From: Rheinheimera sp. D18
GTDB taxonomy: Bacteria > Pseudomonadota > Gammaproteobacteria > Enterobacterales > Alteromonadaceae
Direction: 5' to 3'
Assembly: GCF_004345025.1 (NCBI RefSeq)
Contig: NZ_CP037745.1
Location: forward strand, 496,001 to 560,000
Length of the DNA stretch: 64,000 nt
Shown: positions 1 to 9,200 of the stretch, in pieces
Numbering within the stretch: the first letter of the stretch is position 1
Layout of the letters: each line of letters begins with the position of its first letter
Notes under the pieces: generated by a model
What the model was told of the DNA's origin: nothing
Database searches by the model: none
What the model saw: the letters and a program-made list of their open reading frames with translations, nothing else
Translations under genes and position numbers: made by a program

Positions 1-623
1 TTCGTGCGGCATTAGTGCCAGTAACGTGGCAGCCGGCAGACAAAGCCGTATTTGAAGAAATTAGCGGCGTATCATTACCGGTAACTGTCGAAGCAAATGG
101 CACTCTATTTCCTGAAGATATGCTCTTTACACATCGCGGTTTAAGTGGGCCTGCCATATTACAAATTTCTAGCTATTGGCAACCGGGTGACGATATAACA
201 GTAAACCTGTCACCAGAAACTGACATAAACGAATTTTTAACCAACCAACAGCAAAGCCACCCAGAGCAAGAATTAAAAACCGCTTTAAGCAAATTACTAC
301 CAAAGCGCTTAGTTGAAAAACTGTTAGACATGCAGCTTGTTACCAACCAGCCACTAAAAGCTTTACACAATAAAACCATACAAAACATTGCTAATAGCCT
401 ACACAGTTATATTTTTAAACCCAACGGCACTGAGGGTTATCGAACCGCAGAGGTCACCTTAGGTGGTGTAGACACCAATGATTTATCGTCAAAAACCATG
501 GCCGCTAAACAGCACGATAACCTATTCTTTATTGGCGAAGTAGTAGACGTTACCGGCTGGCTAGGGGGATATAACTTCCAATGGGCCTGGGCCAGCGGCT
601 GGGTAGCAGGGCAGTATTGTTAG
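1..623 (+). CDS. YhiN/HI0933-family flavoprotein, C-terminal part (5' end outside window)
   Basis: The reading frame is open back to base 3, so the gene begins before the window; a GTG at 15 is only an internal codon. The visible ~205 residues match the C-terminal part of HI0933/YhiN-type NAD(P)/FAD-dependent oxidoreductases. Seen: the motif FTHRGLSGPAIL near the middle, and near the C-terminus the stretch LGGVD followed by LFFIGEVVDVTGWLGGYN, which is the characteristic end of the FAD-binding fold in this family. The substrate of the family is not established. A small gene follows 23 bases later on the same strand, so the two may be cotranscribed. Confidence 0.85.
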   Translation, partial: RAALVPVTWQPADKAVFEEISGVSLPVTVEANGTLFPEDMLFTHRGLSGPAILQISSYWQPGDDITVNLSPETDINEFLTNQQQSHPEQELKTALSKLLPKRLVEKLLDMQLVTNQPLKALHNKTIQNIANSLHSYIFKPNGTEGYRTAEVTLGGVDTNDLSSKTMAAKQHDNLFFIGEVVDVTGWLGGYNFQWAWASGWVAGQYC

Positions 624-646
624 TGTTAATTACTAAGTGAATAGAT

Positions 647-955
647 ATGAAAAAACTTTCTATAGTACAAAAAAAGCAGCAGCAATATGTAATGAGTGCA
701 GTAACTGCGTTAGAGCAACAAGCGTTAACAGAATTAGCGGGCGTGGTGCAGTGTTGGTTTAGTTTTGATTATGAAGCTTTTCCAATTAGCTTATTAGCAC
801 GGGTGCAATTTGCTGAACAGGCGGCACTTGATGCGGCGCAGCCGCAGTTAGCGCTGTGGCAAAAACGTTTTAGCGGTTTAATGCTAAAGCGTGGCGTCAT
901 TTTAAAAGATATGCGTAAGCATTTAGTGTTTACCACCCTTAGCCCCGACGACTAG
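647..955 (+). CDS. Small conserved-looking hypothetical protein
   Basis: A 102-residue protein that I do not recognise. The start ATG at 647 is the first codon of the frame after the upstream flavoprotein gene stops. The protein begins with a lysine- and glutamine-rich stretch, has no signal peptide, membrane segment or cysteine cluster, and is predicted from composition to be mostly helical and cytoplasmic. It sits 23 bases after the YhiN-like gene and 13 bases before the DUF4862-like gene on the same strand, so a three-gene transcript is likely. Codon use resembles its neighbours. No function can be assigned from sequence alone. Confidence 0.6.
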   Translation: MKKLSIVQKKQQQYVMSAVTALEQQALTELAGVVQCWFSFDYEAFPISLLARVQFAEQAALDAAQPQLALWQKRFSGLMLKRGVILKDMRKHLVFTTLSPDD

Positions 956-968
956 AAGGCTATTTATA

Positions 969-1934
969 GTGAAATATTATCTTGGCGCTTATGCGGCGTC
1001 ACCAAATCACAGTACTTGGAATGCCGCACTAGAAACGGCGTACTACACCGAACTAAAAAAACTGGATAGATTAAAAGGCTTAGAGCATCCATTTTATGGC
1101 AGTTTGCATCAATATGACGATGCGTGGTTTTTGGCAAATATAGCGCCGGCTTGGAATTACGTATTTACCTGTATTCCCGGCACTATGAATGCGTTGGCAA
1201 CTAACCCACAGTTTGGTTTGGCGTCAAATGACGAGGCAGGTCGTGCGGCAGCTCTGCAGTTTATGCAGCAAGCTTGCGCAGCGGTTGCTAAGTTGAATCA
1301 GCACGTAGGTAGGCAAGCGGTTACGGCGATTCAAATTCATACTGCACCGGCACGCCACCGTGCGTCGTCATCAACCGCAGCGTTAGTTAAATCGTTAAAT
1401 ACGCTGGCCAGCTGGGATTGGCAAGGCGCGCGCATTGTTATTGAGCATTGCGATGCTTATGTTGATAGCCATGTACCGTCAAAAGGTTTTTTGTCGTTAG
1501 CCGATGAAATAGCGGTACTTTGTGAAGTAAATCAATATACTGCTGCGCCGCTTGGCATAGTAATTAACTGGGGTCGTTCGGTATTTGAAGCGCGTGAAAT
1601 TAATGGTGCGGTGGCACATATTCAGGAAGCGCTGGCGGCTGGCGTGTTAGCGGGTGTAATGTTTTCTGGTGTGTCAGATCAAGACAGTGAGTATGGCGCA
1701 TGGCGTGATAGCCATCAACCGCCTAAAAGCAGTGCGTTGATTCAACACGGTTCACCAGTCTCGTGGATGACAGAACAGACAATGCACGATTGTTTAGCGG
1801 CTTGCACTGATCCTGAGCAGTTACTGATACTGGGCGCTAAAATTGGTATTCGACCACAGGATGCAACAGTAAAGCAGCGTATCGCTTATATTCACGATAC
1901 GCTGGCTATTTTACAACGCTATTTTACGCGCTAG
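969..1934 (+). CDS. DUF4862-like protein, probable TIM-barrel fold
   Basis: A 321-residue protein starting at GTG 969. The opening KYYLGAYAASP, the internal IVIEHCDA and the GIVINWGRS stretch recall the DUF4862 family, proteins of about 300 residues with no established role. The alternation of strands ending in acidic or His residues (IQIHTAPARH, IEHCDA, MFSGVSDQDSEYG) would suit a TIM-barrel enzyme of the sugar isomerase/endonuclease IV type, but that is inference. There is no signal peptide. The gene is convergent with the S9 peptidase gene, and the two stop codons share the palindrome CTAG at 1931-1934. The family assignment is from memory of the motif pattern. Confidence 0.65.
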   Translation: MKYYLGAYAASPNHSTWNAALETAYYTELKKLDRLKGLEHPFYGSLHQYDDAWFLANIAPAWNYVFTCIPGTMNALATNPQFGLASNDEAGRAAALQFMQQACAAVAKLNQHVGRQAVTAIQIHTAPARHRASSSTAALVKSLNTLASWDWQGARIVIEHCDAYVDSHVPSKGFLSLADEIAVLCEVNQYTAAPLGIVINWGRSVFEAREINGAVAHIQEALAAGVLAGVMFSGVSDQDSEYGAWRDSHQPPKSSALIQHGSPVSWMTEQTMHDCLAACTDPEQLLILGAKIGIRPQDATVKQRIAYIHDTLAILQRYFTR

Positions 1935-4015
1935 TTCGATGGCGTGCGGTACTTTTCAAACCAAGCAAGCATGTATTCTACTTTTTCAATCATGCGGCTT
2001 GGTCGGTTAGATATGCCGTGAGGCGAACCCGGCACCCGTACCATAGTAGTATCAATGCGGCGTAATTTTAGCGCTTGATAAAACTGTTCTGATTCCGAGA
2101 TTGGCGTACGACGGTCACTTTCACCGGTAATTAAAATTGTTGGTGTTTGCACATTGCCAACTAAACTTAACGGTGAACGCTGCCAGTAATGTTCAACGTT
2201 TTCCCAAGGCACGCCTGGAAATTGGTGGAAGGTTTGGTAGGTGTAAGAGTCGCCAGTAAGCACCTTGCTTAACCAGTTAATTATCGGTTTGACAACGGCT
2301 GCGGCTTTATAGCGGTTGGTTAAGCCAATAGCATAGGCAGTAGCAATACCGCCGGCTGAACCACCACCAATAAACAGATTATTTTCATCAACAAAGCCTA
2401 ACTTAATCATCGCGTTTACACCGCTATCATGATCGGCGTAATCTTCTGGCGAGCTATATTTGTTGTGTAACAACATGGCAAAACGTTCACCATAAGATGA
2501 GCTACCGCGGTGGTTATCGAAAAATACTACGTAACCTTCTTTGGCATAACGCTGCATTTCTGCGCTCCAGTGCGGACCATAGGCTAGATGTGGCCCGCCA
2601 TGAATTTCCAGTATTAATGGATATTTTTTTGTTGGGTCAAAGTCGGGCGGCGTCATATACCAGCCTTGCATTTCTTCGCCATCAAACGACGATTTATAAA
2701 TAACCTCATGGGTTTGCGCGAGCTTTTTATGCGCTAATAAGTCTTCATTAAGTGCGGTAAGTACCGTGGCTTTACCTTTTTGTAAAACGGCCACTTCGCT
2801 TGGACGCTGGCTAGTACCGTGGGTATAGGCAATAACACCGTTAGCCGATACGCTATATTGGCCACTTAAATACGGCTGAGGCTGCGACACGCCGCTTAAA
2901 TTTGCCGTAAGCTCTGTTAGCTTGCCGTTAGTGGTAAGTGTGCCTAACTTACGCATGCCGCGCTGGTCGTATTGTACGATAAAGCTAGAATTGCTCTGCC
3001 AATTTGGGCTTTCTATGCTTAGGTCTAAGTTTGCTGCTACATCGCTAATTTCGTTGTTTTTTAACGACAGTATTTTTAACTTGCTGTTGGTATAAGGCAC
3101 TAAATCGTTACTTTGCCATAAGAACGCCAGCTGTTTACCGTCAGCAGAAAATACCGGCGAGGACTCATCGCCTGCCATTTCGGTGAGTGCGGTAAGTTGT
3201 TCTGTCGCTAAATCTAAACGATATAAATTGCTATCGCGCGGCTGAAATTCCCATTCAGGGCTTAAGTTAGCTGAAAATACTAAGGCGCTACTATCGGGTG
3301 TAAAGCTAAGATCGCTACCGTAATTAAAATCGCCTTTAGTTAGCTGGCGCTCAGTGCCACCAGCGCTAGGTAAGACAAAAATTTGCCGAAATTCTGGTTT
3401 TAAAAAGCCTTGGCCATCAGCTTGATAACGTACGCGGTCAATAACAATGGCTGATTCTGACCAGTTTGCCCCTTTGGGCTTTTTAACCTTTTTAACAGTT
3501 TGCTTTACTGCAGCTTCTTGGGCCGCCACGTTCATGGTAAAAGCTAATTGTTTGCCATCGGGTGACCAGGTGAGGTTGCCTGGGCTAGCTTGTAGCGTAG
3601 ACAACTGCGCAGTTTTGTTTTCTGCCAACCAATGTAGATGAATTTGCCGCTTACCACTAACATCAGAAATAAACGCTAGCTGTTTACTATCGGCAGACCA
3701 ACGCGGCTGGCTGTAGTTAAATTTATCGGCAAATAGCGGCAGCTGCTTACCGGTTTTAACATCAAGTAACCACAGTGTAGTGTGGGTGCTGTCGGTCATA
3801 ATGTCATTGCTGGCGCGCACATAAACTATTTTGCTGCCATCGGGCGAAATTTGTACGTCAGCGGCGTATTCTAAATCGAAAATATCTTCTGCTTCAAAAT
3901 ATTGGCTGCTAGTGATGCTAGTGCTAGTAGACGTTGGTGTTTGTGCAAATAAAGCGTTGCTGCTGAATAATAAACTAGCAGCAACAGCAAGTGCACATTG
4001 GCTAAAAATTGGCAT
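1931..4015 (-). CDS. Exported S9 family prolyl oligopeptidase-type peptidase
   Basis: A 694-residue protein with an N-terminal signal peptide (hydrophobic core AVAASLLFSSNALFA, cleavage near residue 24), so it is probably periplasmic. Residues ~40-420 show repeated beta-propeller motifs such as QISPDGSKIVYV, WSPDGKQLAFT and FSADGKQLAFLW. The C-terminal ~250 residues are an alpha/beta hydrolase: the nucleophile Ser lies in GGGSAGG, the acid in TGESDRRTPI and the His in GSPHGIS. This is the layout of acylaminoacyl/dipeptidyl peptidases of family S9 (DAP-like, S9C), which trim short peptides. It converges on the DUF4862-like gene and overlaps it by four bases. Confidence 0.92.
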   Translation of the reverse strand: MPIFSQCALAVAASLLFSSNALFAQTPTSTSTSITSSQYFEAEDIFDLEYAADVQISPDGSKIVYVRASNDIMTDSTHTTLWLLDVKTGKQLPLFADKFNYSQPRWSADSKQLAFISDVSGKRQIHLHWLAENKTAQLSTLQASPGNLTWSPDGKQLAFTMNVAAQEAAVKQTVKKVKKPKGANWSESAIVIDRVRYQADGQGFLKPEFRQIFVLPSAGGTERQLTKGDFNYGSDLSFTPDSSALVFSANLSPEWEFQPRDSNLYRLDLATEQLTALTEMAGDESSPVFSADGKQLAFLWQSNDLVPYTNSKLKILSLKNNEISDVAANLDLSIESPNWQSNSSFIVQYDQRGMRKLGTLTTNGKLTELTANLSGVSQPQPYLSGQYSVSANGVIAYTHGTSQRPSEVAVLQKGKATVLTALNEDLLAHKKLAQTHEVIYKSSFDGEEMQGWYMTPPDFDPTKKYPLILEIHGGPHLAYGPHWSAEMQRYAKEGYVVFFDNHRGSSSYGERFAMLLHNKYSSPEDYADHDSGVNAMIKLGFVDENNLFIGGGSAGGIATAYAIGLTNRYKAAAVVKPIINWLSKVLTGDSYTYQTFHQFPGVPWENVEHYWQRSPLSLVGNVQTPTILITGESDRRTPISESEQFYQALKLRRIDTTMVRVPGSPHGISNRPSRMIEKVEYMLAWFEKYRTPSN

Positions 4016-4155
4016 AGGCTCCCCGAATAGTGCAAATTAGAATAGGCTTAGCTTCAAGCTATCCTGATCTGTAATTAAGTACAAACCTGTTCGCGGTAGA
4101 GTGTGCATTTTAAGCGGCATAGCCCAATTGGGTTGGGCTAAAGCAGGTATTAAAG

Positions 4156-4184
4156 CCCCAACTGATTTATGTTATCAGTTGGGG
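4156..4184 (-). terminator. Hairpin terminator after the CBS gene
   Basis: Perfect 11-bp inverted repeat CCCCAACTGAT / ATCAGTTGGGG with a 7-base loop, 10 bases beyond the stop codon of the CBS gene. On the minus strand it is followed by CTTTAATA, a weak U-tract. Its position between two minus-strand genes suggests it ends the CBS transcript. Confidence 0.65.
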
Positions 4185-4194
4185 TGATTTGTTA

Positions 4195-4755
4195 TTACAC
4201 GTTTAGGCTATCGAAAATATTTAAAAAGGTGGGTGTTTGCTGAATATGCAAATTTACGCGCAACCGTCTAGCTATATCTTGGCCACTAATAATACCGCGT
4301 ATTTGATGGCTTTCTCGATCAATAACTACGCAGTGCAATTCACCACTAGATTGCAGTGTGTTAACGACATCGGCAATATTACACTGTTGTAATTGTTGGT
4401 AAGCCAGCGCTTTAATGCGCTCGCGTGGCCGCATTAAATCGGCTACCAAAATATCACCACGGCTGTCACCAAACGCGATACGGCGCATAATGGCTTGATC
4501 TGAAAGTTGATCTATATGCAACAAACCAACTAAATGGCCATCGTTATCTACCACTAATTTTAGTTTGGTTTGTTCTTGCTGCATCATATCTAAGGCATCA
4601 CGAGCAAAACTAGAAGCGTTAATCATGTTTGGCAGGCTGTGCTTAAAATCAGTTACTACTGACATTGCCGGCGAGTTTAATGTTTTATCATTAAAGTCAG
4701 ACGGTTGTACTAAGTGATCAATCGCTTCAACATCATATAAAGCTAAGGTTTTCAT
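4195..4755 (-). CDS. CBS domain-pair protein
   Basis: A 186-residue cytoplasmic protein without membrane segments. Residues ~38-95 (ASSFARDALDMM, then VVDNDGHLVGLLHIDQL) and ~108-170 (VADLMRPRERI, then VVIDRESHQIRGIISGQDIARRL) are two CBS motifs forming a Bateman module, which in known families binds adenine nucleotides and acts as an energy or ligand sensor. No catalytic or transport domain is attached, so its partner is unknown. It is transcribed alone: a hairpin follows it, and upstream lies a 76-base gap to the small exported protein gene. Confidence 0.85.
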   Translation of the reverse strand: MKTLALYDVEAIDHLVQPSDFNDKTLNSPAMSVVTDFKHSLPNMINASSFARDALDMMQQEQTKLKLVVDNDGHLVGLLHIDQLSDQAIMRRIAFGDSRGDILVADLMRPRERIKALAYQQLQQCNIADVVNTLQSSGELHCVVIDRESHQIRGIISGQDIARRLRVNLHIQQTPTFLNIFDSLNV

Positions 4756-4831
4756 TGTATCCTCACAAACCGACCATTAAGGTTTAGTCGGCGAATTAGC
4801 AAATTAATTTAAATAAATTATCTATTTAGGA

Positions 4832-5158
4832 TTAAACAGCGGTGGAGGATAAACCAGGTGGAGCACGAGCCTGAGGTGTTGTTAGATACGCATTCGCGTT
4901 ACTAGCCGTTAAGGTTTCAATAATAAAATACTGAACAGAGGCTAACGTTAGCTCAGTAGGCTCTGGCAATGCCGGTTGTGGGTCGTCAGTATTGTTGACG
5001 TCACATTCAACAAAGCACTGCTGAGTTTGAGCTGTAAGGGCGTGAAATTGGGTATCGGCTAATGGCGATAAGCGCGCGTCATGTACGGCAAAAGCCTGTG
5101 GTGTACACAGTAAGCTTAAATACAGTAATAAGGCAAAACTACTTAGCCAGCGCAACAA
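4832..5158 (-). CDS. Small exported hypothetical protein ending in an APPGL motif
   Basis: A 108-residue protein with a clear signal peptide (LLLYLSLLCTPQAFA, cleavage near residue 24). The mature part is short, has two cysteines (CFVEC) and an acidic proline-rich middle, and ends in QARAPPGLSSTAV. A C-terminal [RA]APP tail of this kind occurs in small exported proteins near metal resistance genes (CopL/DUF2946-like), but no metal genes are nearby, so that resemblance is weak. I cannot assign a function. The start is the first ATG giving a complete signal sequence. Confidence 0.55.
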   Translation of the reverse strand: MLRWLSSFALLLYLSLLCTPQAFAVHDARLSPLADTQFHALTAQTQQCFVECDVNNTDDPQPALPEPTELTLASVQYFIIETLTASNANAYLTTPQARAPPGLSSTAV

Positions 5159-5277
5159 CGATAACCTTTATTTAGTAAACTAACGTCAATTAACTATGCT
5201 GGCGCTTGCTTATTTATGCAAGGCATAGCAGGTAATAATTGCGATAAAACGTGGCTTTTTTCTGTTAAACGCGCGAT

Positions 5278-6216
5278 TTAGCTAATGTCGTGTTCTATGC
5301 TAAAGCCATTACGGCCATTTTTCTTGGTGACATACATTTGTTGATCGGCGCGAGCGGTTATTTCAACACTATAACCGTTATGCGGTGTTGCCATGGCAAT
5401 ACCTATGCTGATACTAACAAGGCCTAGCGGTGTTGCTGGGTGTGGGATCTTTAATTTGTTAATGGCTGCGAGTATTTTTTGCGCAAGAACGACAGCACCT
5501 TGGCTGTCGGTGTCGGGTAGCACCACAACAAACTCTTCGCCACCATACCGAGCCACTAAATCATTAGGGCGTAAACAACAGCTGCTCATGGCCTGAGCGA
5601 CTCGGCGCAGCGCATCGTCGCCAGCTAGGTGGCCTAAGTGGTCGTTGTAAAGTTTAAAATGATCAATATCAATTAATAGTAGTGCTAAAGGCGCGCTTTG
5701 CCGTTTGCAGACCGCCAGCTGTTTATTTAAAAACTGGTCAAAATAACGACGATTATACACGCCGGTTAAACCATCCATAAACGCCAGTGAACGCAGTAAA
5801 TCGGCTTGCTTTTTTAATGTTAAGTGGGCTTTAACTCGGTTTCGTAAGGTATTAGCATTAACCGGCTTTTGTAAAAAATCGACCGCACCGGCTTGCCAAC
5901 AGGCATCTTCGTCCTGTTGTTGTTGCCCAGCAGTAACAAAAATTACCGGAATGTTGGCAATGGTATCTTGAGCTTTCATTAAGCGGCAGGTTTCTAAGCC
6001 ATCTTGTATGGGCATAACGACATCCATCAAGATTAAATCTGGCATGCTGTCTAAGCAAACTTTAATAGCTTGCTCGCCTGAGGTTGCCATTAAAACTTTG
6101 TAATCGTCACCCAATATTTGGTAGATAATTTGAATATTAATTGGCTGATCATCAACCACTAAAATTACCGCTTTATTAGAAAAAGCGGTTAAGTCGAATG
6201 GTGCTAAATTAGACAT
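5278..6216 (-). CDS. Response regulator diguanylate cyclase (REC-GGDEF)
   Basis: A 312-residue cytoplasmic protein. Residues ~16-132 form a receiver domain with the acidic pair at D22-D23, phospho-acceptor Asp65 in LILMDVVMP and the Lys in LQKPVN. Residues ~145-305 are a GGDEF domain with an intact active site GGEEF (225-229), the metal-binding DIDHFK segment and an RxxD inhibitory site (RPND, 216-219) five residues upstream. It should therefore make c-di-GMP when phosphorylated and be product-inhibited. It starts nine bases after the stop of the hybrid kinase gene, so it is very likely the output protein of that phosphorelay. Confidence 0.93.
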   Translation of the reverse strand: MSNLAPFDLTAFSNKAVILVVDDQPINIQIIYQILGDDYKVLMATSGEQAIKVCLDSMPDLILMDVVMPIQDGLETCRLMKAQDTIANIPVIFVTAGQQQQDEDACWQAGAVDFLQKPVNANTLRNRVKAHLTLKKQADLLRSLAFMDGLTGVYNRRYFDQFLNKQLAVCKRQSAPLALLLIDIDHFKLYNDHLGHLAGDDALRRVAQAMSSCCLRPNDLVARYGGEEFVVVLPDTDSQGAVVLAQKILAAINKLKIPHPATPLGLVSISIGIAMATPHNGYSVEITARADQQMYVTKKNGRNGFSIEHDIS

Positions 6217-6225
6217 AAATGCACA

Positions 6226-9200
6226 TTACTTTTCATTTAACAGTGGTTTAAGTATCGCAGCTGCGGCATCAAATGCCAAGGCTGAAATCTCTTGGTTTAA
6301 ATTGTGCACTAATGTGGGGTAGCTAGCCTGCAGGGTATGAGATAACTGCCTAAATAACGGCAGTGCTGCCATATTTGCCGAGTTAAGATAAAGCATTAAC
6401 TGCTGTAACTGTGCTTGTATATCCTGATCAGACAGCATTTCTAAGCTCGCCGTGTTGTTTTTCTCGGAAGCGGTTTCGTCATCAAGTAGTTTAAGTAGGG
6501 TTATTGCAATGGCTTGATAAGCGCTAATGCTCGCTAAGGTTGTATCTAGATTAAGCGTACTGATGTTGTTGTTTTCTTTCAGGCGCTGCTCTTGCGCCGC
6601 GGCGAGTTGGCTTATAACCGTAAAACCAACTGTGCTAGCTGCTCCGTTAAGGCTATGAAACAGTAGCATTGCGGTTTTTACGCTGATGTTTTCTTGGCGT
6701 AATTGTTCAGTGCAGTGCTGTAAATCGGCACTAAATTGGCGTAGTACTTTAGTATATAGCTCAGCTGAATAGCCCAAACGCGCATAGGCTTGTTGTAAAC
6801 TGATATGTTGTTGTTGGCAAAAGCTTAAAACCTGCGGGTTAAAAACGCTAGCTCGGCTAGGCAGGGTAGTGCTTGCCGCACGCTGGCAGTGTTTGAGGGT
6901 TTTAGTTACGACTTCATCTAGCGAAAACGGTTTGGCGATATGGTCTTGCATACCCGCAGCAAGACAGGCAGCTTTGTCACTGGGCAGGGCATTGGCGGTC
7001 ATAGCAATAATGGGCAAATTAGCAAGCTGCGGTTGCTGACGAATATACTGCGTTGTTTGATAGCCATCCATTTCTGGCATTTGAATGTCCATTAGCACAA
7101 CATCATAACGTGTCGGTTGCTGCGCTAACATGGCAAGCGCTTGTTCGCCACTGCTGGCAATATCAACTATTGCACCTTGGGTTGCCAGTAGTTCACTGGC
7201 AACCAGTTGATTAGTGGCGTTGTCCTCGACTAGTAATAGGGTAATATTGCTAAGCGGAATATCGTGATTAAGCTTGGGCGCTGTTGGTGCAGTAATCGGG
7301 TTTTCATGTATTGCTGAATAGACTGCAGTAAGCATCATGTCATGGGTTATAGGTTTAATTAAAAAGCCATCGAGTAACTGATCGGTACGCTCGGTGTGCT
7401 TGGTTAAAATTTCTTTACCATAGGCACTAATCATTACGACCTTTGGTGCGGGCTTATTAGCGTTGTTAAGTTTTACATACTCTGCAAACGCCAAGCCATC
7501 CATCGTTGGCATTTGCCAGTCGACAAAAATCAGCGCATAGCCCAGCTGCTGCTTACTGGCTTGCTCAACTAACGTTATCGCTTGCTCAGCGCTCTGTGCG
7601 ATATCGACTTGCCAACCAAAAGCGCCAGCCATTTCTTGTAAAATTAGCCGCGCGTTATCGTTATCATCAACAATCAGCACTTTTAAATCGGCTGGTAAAT
7701 GCTTAAGTAAATGGGTTTGGCTTGGGTTATCTTCAGCCGCCTGATGCAAGGTGAGATCAAAAGTAAATTCACTGCCTAAGCCAAGCTCGCTTTGCACAGC
7801 TATAGTGCCATCCATTAGGTTAATTAAGCGCTTACTAATACTTAGGCCCAAACCTGTTCCGCCGTAGCGTCGACTAATAGAGGACTCTGCTTGATGAAAG
7901 CCACTAAAGATGGATTTTTGCTGCTCTGGACTCATGCCAATGCCGGTATCTCGTACACTAAAGAGTAACTTAAGCTGGTTTTGTGGCAGTCGTTGAGCGC
8001 GAATTGAAATAATAACTTCGCCATGTTCGGTAAACTTAATGGCATTTCCGGCTAAATTAAGTAGGATTTGTTTAATGCGTAAACTATCACCGAGTAATTG
8101 CTGGGGTACGTCTGCAGCAATATGGTAGAGCAGCTCTAGTTCTTTTTCTTGCGCGCCTGAGGATAATAAAATACTAATATCTTGCAGCAAGTTTGGCAGG
8201 CTAAACGGATGCGGGTCGAGTTCAAGTTTGCCGGCTTCAACTTTAGAAAAATCGAGAATATCGTTTAGTAAGGCAAGTAATGACGTGGCCGCTCGCTGCG
8301 TTTTTTCAATGTAATCTGCTTGACGATTATCGAGTTGCGTATTCGCGGTAAGTTGTAACAAGCCTAAGATAGCATTCATCGGTGTACGAATTTCATGGCT
8401 CATATTCGCTAGAAAGTCAGATTTCGCTTGGTTGGCAATTTCAGCTTGTTCTTTGGCTTGGGCTAATTCTGACTCACGTTGTAACTGCTCGGTAAGGTCA
8501 AAGGCAATACCAAGATAACCGACACGTTGATTATACTCGTCGGTTAGGGCACTAACATTTAGCTTTACCTGCACGCTAGCACCTTGCTTAGTAACGTAGG
8601 TCCAGCGCTTTGACTCTACCCAGCCTTCCCGAGCTTTGGCAATAAGGCTTTCAAAGTCTTCATGAATATCTTTACCCAGCTCAGCCCTAAGTTTAACCGC
8701 ATGACGTTGCAACTCATCAGGTAAATGAAAAATAGCCGGCGTGCATTTTTGCAGCACTTCGCTGGCTTGATAACCCAGTAAGCGTTCTGCTGCTGGGTTA
8801 AATGCGGTAATAAAGCCACTGGTATCGGTGGCTATAATGGCATAGCCCGCGCCGCTTAATATACTACGCTGCAGCGCATTTACTCGTGATATTTCGTTAG
8901 TACGAGCATCAACCAACTGTTCTAATTCGATATTAGCTTGCTTAAGCGTGTTTTCAGTAATATGCGAAAGCTCGGCTTTATGTCGCATTTTTTGTGTACG
9001 ACGCATAATCAGTAATTGAACTAAAAATACGATTAAAGCAATAACTAAGCTAGCCCCTAAAATTTCGCGAAATAATACGCCTTTAGAGGGGAGCTGTAGT
9101 TTATTTATAAAAACTTGGCTCGGAGTCAGTGTTAATTGCCAGTGCCGGCCTAATAAGTTCATGTTGAGTTGTTGTTGATGTGCAATGAGGTGCTCTGCCG

